A stretch of 5,860 nt of DNA from contig JAATFS010000028.1 of assembly GCA_015655035.1 (NCBI GenBank), positions 1-5,860 on the forward strand, given 5' to 3'. Below, one piece after another: positions 1 through 5,860 of this stretch. Below the pieces are notes generated by a model. It saw nothing but the letters and a program-made list of their open reading frames with translations, did no database searches and had not been told where the DNA came from. The DNA is from Lysobacterales bacterium. Lineage in GTDB: Bacteria; Pseudomonadota; Gammaproteobacteria; Xanthomonadales; Xanthomonadaceae. The position numbers and the translations under genes are program-made. The first letter of the stretch is position 1. Every line of letters starts with the position of its first letter.

Positions 1-39
1 GCCCCCCTCAGGGCCCTTTGGCCTCCCATTCCAGGCGGC

Positions 40-67
40 GCCCCGGGTGCATCGGCGCACCCGGGGC
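40..67 (-). terminator. Strong hairpin after the dipeptidase gene, probable transcription end
   Basis: GCCCCGGGTGC at 40-50 pairs perfectly with GCACCCGGGGC at 57-67, an 11-bp stem with a 6-nt loop (ATCGGC). It begins 18 bp after the dipeptidase TGA at 85-87. There is no T-run after the stem on either strand, so it is not a textbook intrinsic terminator; hairpins without U-tracts are a plausible end signal or 3' RNA stabiliser in GC-rich genomes. Nothing else is recognisable in 1-39. Confidence 0.5.
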
Positions 68-84
68 CACCGCGCACAATGCGA

Positions 85-1314
85 TCAATGCGGCTTGGCG
101 GCCCAGTCCTGGGCCTGCTGCATCACTCGCAGCAGGTTGCCACCCCAGATGCCGGCAATCTGCGTCTCGGTATAGCCCTGCCGCAGCAGCCAGGCGGTGA
201 TCTTGGGCAGGTCGGACACGTCCTGCATGCCCTCCACACCGCCGCCGCCATCCCAGTCCATGCCAATCCCGACGTGCTCCGGCCCAATCAGCTTGAGCAC
301 GTGGTCCATATGCGCCAGGAAGTCATCCAGGGTCGCGTGCTTGACCGGATACTTCGCATCCAGCGCCTTGAGTTCGGCAGTCAGGCGCGCGCCATCGGCG
401 ACGCTCAGGTGCTCCCAGTCGCCGAAGGTCTGCATCAACGCCTTTTCCGCTGCCTTGCGCTCAGGGCTGGCGCCGTTGTCGATCAGATAGCCTTCGTAGG
501 AATTCATCTGGATCACGCCGCCGTGCTTGGCCAGCACCTTCAAGCGCGCGTCGTCGATGTTGCGCGGATGATCGTGCACCGCGCGCGCGCCGCTGTGCGA
601 CAGCACGATCGGTACCGGCGACAGCGCGATCAACTGGTCGAACACCTCGTCGGACGCATGCGACTGGTCGATCACGATGCCGCGCTTCTGCGCTTCCTGC
701 ACCAGCGTCTTCCCGGCCGGGCTGAGCCCGTGCCACTCCGGCCCCTTGGGATCGGTGGCCGAGTCGGCGAACTCGTTGTTGAGAAAATGCGCGGTGCTCA
801 GCATCCGCAAGCCCTGCTTGTAGTAGAAGCTCAGCAGCGACGGATCAGCCACCAGCGGGCTGGCGTTCTCCATGCTGATATAGACGATGCGCTTGCCTGC
901 GGCTTTGATCCGCGCCGCGTCGGCCGGGGCCGTGGCTTGCGCGAACTGCTGCGGATGCGCAGCCAGGACTTCATGGATCCGCAGCAGGCGTTGCAGCCCG
1001 GCGTCGCGATCGTCCAGGTGCGCCTGTGCGCTGCGGTCGCCCTGCCCGGTATAGACCGCCCAGAAACCGCCGTCCAAAGCCCCTTCGACCATGCGTGGAT
1101 AGTCCACCTGCGACAGCCGATTACCGGCATGCGAGGCGGTCACGTCGAAATCCGCGCGTTCGAAATTGGCCGGCGTATCCAGATGCGAATCCAGCGTGAC
1201 CAGTTTCTTCTGCAAGGCCGTGGCCTTGGCCAGCTCGGCCTGGGAGAACTCGATGGCGTGCGCCGGCAACGCGATGGCCAGCGACAGCAACAGATACAGA
1301 ACTTTCGGTTTCAT
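85..1314 (-). CDS. Periplasmic M19 family (renal dipeptidase-type) zinc dipeptidase
   Basis: A complete 409-residue protein. M19 enzymes use a binuclear zinc centre in a TIM barrel to hydrolyse dipeptides, often tolerating a D-residue at the C-terminal position. Residues 1-20 form a signal peptide (MKPK, a Leu/Ala-rich core, then Pro-Ala-His-Ala), so it should act in the periplasm. Compared with human DPEP1 as I recall it, the metal ligands are His44 and Asp46 (in DSHLDTP), Glu149 (in SMEN), His219 (in DQSHAS) and His240 (in LSHSGA). Arg251 (HPRN) and Asp353 (GMDWDG) match the substrate-binding Arg and catalytic Asp. Spacings 46-149, 219-240 and 240-251 equal those in DPEP1. About 44 extra residues lie between Arg251 and Asp353, as in many bacterial homologues. 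GGNLLRV near the C-terminus is also typical. The ATG was chosen for the signal peptide; no clear Shine-Dalgarno precedes it. It lies 68 bp after the receptor gene and is probably co-transcribed. The family call is firm; the natural substrate is unknown. Confidence 0.95.
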   Translation of the reverse strand: MKPKVLYLLLSLAIALPAHAIEFSQAELAKATALQKKLVTLDSHLDTPANFERADFDVTASHAGNRLSQVDYPRMVEGALDGGFWAVYTGQGDRSAQAHLDDRDAGLQRLLRIHEVLAAHPQQFAQATAPADAARIKAAGKRIVYISMENASPLVADPSLLSFYYKQGLRMLSTAHFLNNEFADSATDPKGPEWHGLSPAGKTLVQEAQKRGIVIDQSHASDEVFDQLIALSPVPIVLSHSGARAVHDHPRNIDDARLKVLAKHGGVIQMNSYEGYLIDNGASPERKAAEKALMQTFGDWEHLSVADGARLTAELKALDAKYPVKHATLDDFLAHMDHVLKLIGPEHVGIGMDWDGGGGVEGMQDVSDLPKITAWLLRQGYTETQIAGIWGGNLLRVMQQAQDWAAKPH

Positions 1315-1332
1315 GTGAGTGCTCGAAAGAAG

Positions 1333-1372
1333 GGCAGCCGGTCGATCATAGCTTTGCCATGTGCCGGCTGCC
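1333..1372 (-). other. Intercistronic inverted repeat between receptor and dipeptidase genes
   Basis: GGCAGCCGG at 1333-1341 is the exact reverse complement of CCGGCTGCC at 1364-1372, giving a perfect 9-bp, very GC-rich stem with a 22-nt loop. On the minus-strand transcript the stem is followed by CTTCTTTC, pyrimidine-rich but not a true U-tract. It fills most of the 68-bp gap. It could be a leaky terminator that lowers dipeptidase expression relative to the receptor, or a stem that protects the 3' end of the upstream message. The long loop makes strong termination less likely. Confidence 0.45.
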
Positions 1373-1382
1373 GCAGGATCGA

Positions 1383-3659
1383 TCAGAAGCTGGTCGATAC
1401 GGTCAGTTGCAGCGTGCGCGCCGGACCGGGACGGAAGCTGCCGGCGCCGCTGACGACACTGGTGATGGTACCCAGGTAATCGCGGTCGAACAGGTTGTCC
1501 ACGTTCAAGCGCAGCTTGATGTCCTGCAGCGCGCCCCAGTTCCAGCCATCACCGAAATCGGCGTAGGCGCTCCACACGGTGTAGCCGCCCACCTCTTCGC
1601 TGTTGGTGAAGTTGGTATAGCGCGACGAGATCGCGCGTGCCTGTAAGTGAAGCAATGCCCATGGCGCGACTTCCCAGGTCACTCCGCCCTGGAATACCCA
1701 TTCCGGGAAATCCGGGACCGTGTTGTCCTTGATCGAAAAGCTGGAAAAGTCGTCCTGGAATTTGGAGACGTTGTAGGACAAATTGCCGTTGAAATAGATC
1801 TTGCCGCCCAGCGCTTCCGGTTTCCACTGGCTGCTCAGCTCGACGCCGTAGGCATCGACCGTGCCGACGTTCTGATAGAAGGTCTCGGTGGTGGTGCTGC
1901 CCGGTACCGGCGAGGCGTAGGACTGCAGGCGGTTGTCGAACTGTGTGTAGTACAGCGCCAGCGAAGCGTTGAGGGTGGCGCGGTTGCTGCGGACGCCCAG
2001 TTCCCAGTTCTTGGCGATCTCGGCCTCCGGGGCAGGCACGTCGGGACTGGCCGCCGAGAAGATATCGTCTGCGCCGCGCGGCAATGCCATGTTCTCCGAG
2101 TACGAGGCGAACAGCTGGTCGCTGTCGTTGAGGTTGTAGACCGCGCCGAGCTGAGGCAGGAAATGATCGCTCCAGCCGGTGCTGATGCGCGGGCGGCGCA
2201 ACGCGATGTAGTCGGCCGGGTTGCGGTAGCCCTCGATCGCATAATCGATGTCGGTGGCCTTGAAGCCGGCATCCACGCGCAGGCGGCCGTCGAGCAGGCT
2301 CAGAGTATCGCGCAGGAACAGCTGGCGGGTTCTGCGCGAGGAGGTGTAGTCGCGCTGGTAATGCGCCACCTCATCCCACAGCACCGCACCGTCCGGGTGG
2401 CCATCTGCGACGTTGTAGCGGCGCTGGGTGCGGTGGTAGAGGTCGTCCTCGTACCAGAAACCGGCACTCAGGGTATGCAGATCGCCAAGACGCCAATCGA
2501 CCTTGCTGGTGATGCCCTTGCGAATGCCGTCCACACCGGACAGTCCGTACTGGATGCCGCGTGGCGCGACCAGTTCCGGATACAGCGCGGCTTCGGCGTT
2601 GTGGGCGGCCAACGACGTGGCATACGCCTCCGGCGACACGCCATAGCCTCCCTTGCGCTCGTAGTACACGGTACTGGAAACATCGACGTCGTCGCCGAAT
2701 GGCAGACTGAGGGTGAGGCCGTATAGATGGTCGCTGCGCGAATTCACCGCGAACTTGTAGTACTGGTTGTACCCCACGTTGGAGTACGCCACGCCCGGCG
2801 TGGTCTCGGCCAGGTCGGGCACGTAGCCCAGGTAGGCGAAGTCGCGCCCCGAGCGGCCGAACGCATCATCGGCCAGGCCAAGGTATTGCGCCTTGGTGAT
2901 CGCCGGCGAGTCGTAGTCGTAGTAGTCGTTGTGGGTGGTGGTGAAGGTCAGATCGCCACCGCCCTCGAAGGCGTAGCGCAGCTTGCCTTCGACATGGTCA
3001 CGCTTGATGTAGCCCGGGCCGCGCCACAAGTCGCTCTTGACCCGCGAGCCGCCGACGTAGCCGGACAGGCCGTCGTGCTCACCCAGGTCCAGCCGCGCGA
3101 ACGTGCGCTTGAGATTGTCGCTGCCGAAGGTCTGGCTGAAGAAGCCGCCGAAGTCCTTGGCCGGCAACATGCTGCGATAACTGATGATCGGGCCGAGCGA
3201 GCTGTAGCTGGGCAGGCTGACGTCGCCCGCACCGGAGGACGCGGTCACCGATTGCAGGTTCTCGTTCTCGACGTAACGGTAGATCGGGCTGCCGCCGAAC
3301 TGATCGCTGCGCCCCATCGGAATACCATCGAGCAGAAACCCGAGCTGCTGCATGTTGAAGGCGCGTACCGATACCGAATTGCCGAACTCATACATGCCCA
3401 GCGCATCATTGGCCTGCACATTGAAGCCCGGCAGCGATTCCAGCATCTTCAATCCAGTGATGCCGGCCGGCGCCGACAGCAGCGCCTCGCGGGTGATCGC
3501 CACGGTCGCGGTGACGTGATCGGTACCGATCGCCTCCACCGCTTCAGACACGCGTTTACCGGTGACCGACACCGCATCCAGCGTGGTGGCAGTCTGTGCC
3601 TGCGCGCTGGCAGAGCCAAGCGCAACAGCGATGAACAACGACAACTTTCGATACGTCAT
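1383..3659 (-). CDS. TonB-dependent outer-membrane receptor, substrate unassigned
   Basis: A complete 758-residue outer-membrane importer, driven by TonB-ExbB-ExbD, for ligands too large or scarce for porins. Residues 1-21 are a signal peptide (MTYRK, hydrophobic core, cleavage after Ala-Gln-Ala). DAVSVTG at 28-34 fits a TonB box. The plug spans about 45-165, including SVRAF and LLDGIPMGR (109-117). The rest is the barrel, with alternating polar and aromatic strands, a late NLFDRDY motif (722-728) and a terminal Phe, the usual signal for barrel assembly. There is no N-terminal signalling domain and no sigma/anti-sigma pair nearby, so FecA-type surface signalling is unlikely. The plug's usual RGP-type motif is replaced by SSGAGDVSLPSYSSLG. 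The ATG at 3659 is preferred to an in-frame GTG at 3716 because a GAGGTG lies just upstream and the signal peptide begins there. Peptidase genes on both sides hint at a peptide or peptide-metal ligand, but this is inference. Confidence 0.95.
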   Translation of the reverse strand: MTYRKLSLFIAVALGSASAQAQTATTLDAVSVTGKRVSEAVEAIGTDHVTATVAITREALLSAPAGITGLKMLESLPGFNVQANDALGMYEFGNSVSVRAFNMQQLGFLLDGIPMGRSDQFGGSPIYRYVENENLQSVTASSGAGDVSLPSYSSLGPIISYRSMLPAKDFGGFFSQTFGSDNLKRTFARLDLGEHDGLSGYVGGSRVKSDLWRGPGYIKRDHVEGKLRYAFEGGGDLTFTTTHNDYYDYDSPAITKAQYLGLADDAFGRSGRDFAYLGYVPDLAETTPGVAYSNVGYNQYYKFAVNSRSDHLYGLTLSLPFGDDVDVSSTVYYERKGGYGVSPEAYATSLAAHNAEAALYPELVAPRGIQYGLSGVDGIRKGITSKVDWRLGDLHTLSAGFWYEDDLYHRTQRRYNVADGHPDGAVLWDEVAHYQRDYTSSRRTRQLFLRDTLSLLDGRLRVDAGFKATDIDYAIEGYRNPADYIALRRPRISTGWSDHFLPQLGAVYNLNDSDQLFASYSENMALPRGADDIFSAASPDVPAPEAEIAKNWELGVRSNRATLNASLALYYTQFDNRLQSYASPVPGSTTTETFYQNVGTVDAYGVELSSQWKPEALGGKIYFNGNLSYNVSKFQDDFSSFSIKDNTVPDFPEWVFQGGVTWEVAPWALLHLQARAISSRYTNFTNSEEVGGYTVWSAYADFGDGWNWGALQDIKLRLNVDNLFDRDYLGTITSVVSGAGSFRPGPARTLQLTVSTSF

Positions 3660-3663
3660 GAAG

Positions 3664-3669
3664 CACCTC
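3664..3669 (-). promoter_or_regulatory. Shine-Dalgarno site of the TonB-dependent receptor gene
   Basis: On the minus strand GAGGTG stands four bases before the ATG at 3659 (six from the GAGG core). It decides the start: the in-frame GTG at 3716 would place this site inside the coding region and bury the signal peptide behind 19 extra residues. Confidence 0.75.
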
Positions 3670-3720
3670 GTGGGGAATGCAGTGAGCCATGTGAGGCGCG
3701 CCTGCGCCAAGTACACGGAC

Positions 3721-3747
3721 GGGTAGGCGCATCGGCGATGGGTAGGC
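3721..3747. repeat. Imperfect 19-bp direct repeat upstream of the receptor gene
   Basis: GGGTAGGC occurs at 3721-3728 and again at 3740-3747, a period of 19 bp. Over the two 19-bp units about 12 positions agree. It lies 62-88 bp upstream of the receptor ATG, in the gap after the metalloprotease stop. Two half-sites about two helical turns apart could bind a regulator, but chance similarity in a GC-rich gap is also possible. I see no convincing -35/-10 pair and no AT-rich Fur-type site in the gap at 3660-3761. Confidence 0.35.
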
Positions 3748-3761
3748 CGGTCGGAAGACCA

Positions 3762-5860
3762 TTACCACGCCGGAGCCGCATCCGGCCGATCTACTTCGGC
3801 CGCTGGCGCGCCTTGCTGCTGTGGATTGCAGAACCAGCAGTCCTCGCCGATCGGCGCGCCCGGCGGCAGCGGCGACGGCGTGCGGATCGGCTGCACCAGC
3901 GGCTTCAGCGCCTCCGCCGGGCCGGTCGCCAGCTCTGCCAGCCACGCGCAGTGATCGCGTTCGAGCACGTCGCCACGGCAATGGCGCAATTCCTGGCCGA
4001 AACGGCGGGTACTGCCGCGCACCGCCGCCAGCGCGGTCGAAGATAGCCGCGCGTCTTCGATCAAGGTCGCCAGCCAGGCGACATAGCGCGCGCGCACCCG
4101 GCGCCGCAACTCCGCCTGGCGCGGCTCGGTCACCCACCCCGGGCCGAGCGCGGCCGATACCGCATCCAGCAATTCCGGTAACGCCAGTTGCGCCGGATCC
4201 CGGCGCGCCTGTTCGACCACGCGGTTCAAGCGCTCCGGCGCCAGCAGATTCTGCAATACCAGATCGGCAAGGGTCTCTGCCGCGCTGGGCAGATCGAAGG
4301 CCTTGCCGCCACGGCTGCCGAACAGCTCTATCTGGTGCTGGTAGTCCGGCACCCCGGACTGCGCCGACGACAACAGCGCCAGCAACGATTCGGGCAGGTC
4401 CAGTTCGGCCGGCGCCAACGTCGACAGCAACGCGTGCACGGCGGCGCGCTGCGCGACGGCCGGAACCGGCTGAGCCGCCTCGGTACCGTCGCCGTTGACC
4501 GCATAGCGGTAGTCCAGCCCGCCGATCAGTTTGGCTGCGGCCACGACCTGGTAGCGATGGAACAGATAGATCGGCACCAGCGTGCGCTGCAATTCGGCCA
4601 CCGCCGCGCCGGCAGGAAGGTTGCCGAGGCCGAAGCGCGCCAGCGCCACCCGCCGCACCGACAACACGTTGTCCAGTTCGACCAGGGCATCGGCACCGTT
4701 GTCCCATTGGTTGCCATAGGGCTGCGCGCCCCCGGCGGTGTCGGCATCGCCGACGAAGCGATAGCCGGCGGCGATGCCTTGGCGGGCAATGCCGTCCAGC
4801 GCCGTCACGGTATCGGTGCCGGCCGGGAACTGGCGGTACAGCCAGTCGATCGCGAAGCGATCCCATACCCCCACGCCGCGTGCATAGGCATCGCTGGCAT
4901 CGATGTGGTCCCCGCGCAGCTGCAGCAAGGGCGCCGGATAGTCCATCACCGAGGCCCGCCCGGCATAGGTGCTGGCGGCAAAGTTGTGCGACAGCCCGAG
5001 CGTGTGCCCGACTTCGTGCGCGGCCAGTTGCCGCAGCCGCGCATAGGCCAACTGGATCGGATCGTCCGGCCCGCCCTTGCCCTCGCCGGCCACGCCTAGC
5101 AAGCCTTCGAAAATCCGCGTGTCCTGGCGTACCCGCAGCGAGCCCAGCTGCACCACACCGCGCACGATCTCGCCGGTACGCGGATCGACCACGCTGTAGC
5201 CGGTGGACCAGGCGCGCGACTCGCGGTGGATCCAATTGATGACGTTGTAGCGAGCGTCGGCGGGATTCACTCCCTCCGGCAACAGTTCTACCCGGAACGC
5301 ATCGATGAAGCCGGCAGCGTCGAACGCCTGCGCCCAACTGCGCGCGCCCTCCATCAGCGCGTTGCGGATGTCGGCCGGCGCGGCACGATCCATGTAGTAG
5401 ACGATCGGCTTTACCACCGGCGAGCGCGCCGCGTCGGGATCGATTTTTTGCAGCCGGAAGCGGCGTGCCAGGCGGGTCACCACCGGCGCATCCAATGGCG
5501 CGGCATAGTCGGTCACCAGTACCTGTGCCGAGGTGCCGGTGCGTGGGTCGTGCGCACGTGGCGCGAAGCCCGGGCCCGGCAACCGCAGCAACGAGTGATG
5601 CACGCCGAACGACAGCGCATGTGCATCCGGCGCCACCCGCTCCACATCACTGCCAGGCTCGTCGGCGACGAAGGTCTGCGTGACCTGGAATTCCACATTG
5701 TCCGCGAACACCAGCGTCTGCTGTGGCTGCACATAGCTCAGTGCCGGTACCAGCTTGAAGCTGCCTTGCTTACGCAATTTCAGCCGCCCGGCGATATCGA
5801 TCGCATCGCGCAGCAGGAAGCCGGACAGGTCGAACCACACGTTGCCATCGCCATCCTCGC
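3762..5860 (-). CDS. Met-zincin (DUF4953/DUF5117) zinc metalloprotease, 5' end missing
   Basis: The reading frame is open to the window edge (upstream codons read EDGDGN before the Val codon at 5840), so the true start and any signal peptide lie outside. About 698 codons are visible. Numbering from the Val at 5840, residues 1-140 match a DUF5117-like region. A catalytic segment follows from about 145, with YNVINWIHRES near 198, HEVGHTLGLSHN at 275-286 (zinc ligands His275, His279, His285; catalytic Glu276) and SVMDYP at 297-302, the Met-turn. Residues about 390-610 are Ala/Leu-rich and probably helical. The last 75 hold the only four cysteines (621, 631, 668, 671), the final two as CWFC. Family members are secreted or periplasmic endopeptidases of mostly unknown substrate. 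It ends TGG-TAA, 102 bp before the receptor ATG on the same strand. The proposed role is trimming proteins or peptides outside the cytoplasm. The family call is firm; substrate and location are inferred. Confidence 0.93.
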   Translation of the reverse strand, partial: EDGDGNVWFDLSGFLLRDAIDIAGRLKLRKQGSFKLVPALSYVQPQQTLVFADNVEFQVTQTFVADEPGSDVERVAPDAHALSFGVHHSLLRLPGPGFAPRAHDPRTGTSAQVLVTDYAAPLDAPVVTRLARRFRLQKIDPDAARSPVVKPIVYYMDRAAPADIRNALMEGARSWAQAFDAAGFIDAFRVELLPEGVNPADARYNVINWIHRESRAWSTGYSVVDPRTGEIVRGVVQLGSLRVRQDTRIFEGLLGVAGEGKGGPDDPIQLAYARLRQLAAHEVGHTLGLSHNFAASTYAGRASVMDYPAPLLQLRGDHIDASDAYARGVGVWDRFAIDWLYRQFPAGTDTVTALDGIARQGIAAGYRFVGDADTAGGAQPYGNQWDNGADALVELDNVLSVRRVALARFGLGNLPAGAAVAELQRTLVPIYLFHRYQVVAAAKLIGGLDYRYAVNGDGTEAAQPVPAVAQRAAVHALLSTLAPAELDLPESLLALLSSAQSGVPDYQHQIELFGSRGGKAFDLPSAAETLADLVLQNLLAPERLNRVVEQARRDPAQLALPELLDAVSAALGPGWVTEPRQAELRRRVRARYVAWLATLIEDARLSSTALAAVRGSTRRFGQELRHCRGDVLERDHCAWLAELATGPAEALKPLVQPIRTPSPLPPGAPIGEDCWFCNPQQQGAPAAEVDRPDAAPAW

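Noticed and set aside
79..1479. Long plus-strand open frame opposite the dipeptidase gene
   Set aside because: It is antisense to a gene with every family motif intact, encodes a His/Arg/Gln-rich sequence of no recognisable family, and such open frames are expected opposite GC-rich genes.
1647..2726. Long plus-strand open frame opposite the receptor gene
   Set aside because: Composition is Val/Ala/Arg-rich without domains or signal peptide; it lies wholly within the confidently identified receptor gene on the other strand.
2911..2943. Trinucleotide-like low-complexity tract
   Set aside because: It is explained by Tyr, Asp, His and Thr codons in the receptor barrel, and the units are not exact repeats, so it is not a true microsatellite.
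3660..3716. Upstream in-frame GTG start for the receptor, adding 19 residues
   Set aside because: It has no visible Shine-Dalgarno, would displace the signal peptide from the N-terminus, and the ATG at 3659 has GAGGTG at proper spacing.
3749..3760. Small GGTC/GACC hairpin just after the metalloprotease stop
   Set aside because: A 4-bp stem with no T-run is too weak to support a terminator call.
2727..4046. Plus-strand open frame spanning the receptor start and the metalloprotease end
   Set aside because: It crosses two real genes and their gap, contains a Val run arising from the low-complexity codons near 2911-2943, and resembles no protein family.
3556..5337. Long second minus-strand frame overlapping the metalloprotease and the receptor start
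   Set aside because: It is an Arg/Gly/Ala-rich shadow frame; the Met-zincin motifs lie in the other frame.

Overview
The window is GC-rich throughout. It holds three genes in a row, all read on the minus strand and tightly spaced, with no gene on the plus strand. The base composition, the style of the TonB-dependent receptor and the pairing of receptors with secreted peptidases suggest a gammaproteobacterium of the Xanthomonas/Stenotrophomonas/Lysobacter group. That placement is inference from protein style, not a database match.

In transcription order (high to low coordinates): (1) 5860-3762, the 3' part of a large extracytoplasmic zinc metalloprotease of the Met-zincin (DUF4953, with DUF5117/DUF5118) family. 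It has an intact HEVGHTLGLSH zinc site and a Met-turn, and its start lies outside the window. (2) 3659-1383, a complete TonB-dependent outer-membrane receptor with signal peptide, TonB box, plug and barrel, and a C-terminal Phe. (3) 1314-85, a complete signal-peptide-bearing M19 (renal-dipeptidase-type) metallopeptidase with all expected zinc and substrate residues.

The gaps are 102 bp (3660-3761) and 68 bp (1315-1382). The first carries the receptor's Shine-Dalgarno sequence and an imperfect direct repeat. The second carries a perfect 9-bp inverted repeat with a long loop. A strong 11-bp hairpin at 40-67 follows the dipeptidase and probably marks the end of the unit.

Taken together the genes look like a peptide-acquisition or peptide-processing cassette: an endopeptidase-like enzyme outside the cytoplasm, an energy-coupled outer-membrane importer, and a periplasmic enzyme that splits dipeptides. 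A peptide-type metallophore pathway is an alternative reading. The families are well known. What is unassigned is the substrate and whether the three really work together. I found no RNA genes, mobile elements, CRISPR arrays or integration sites.
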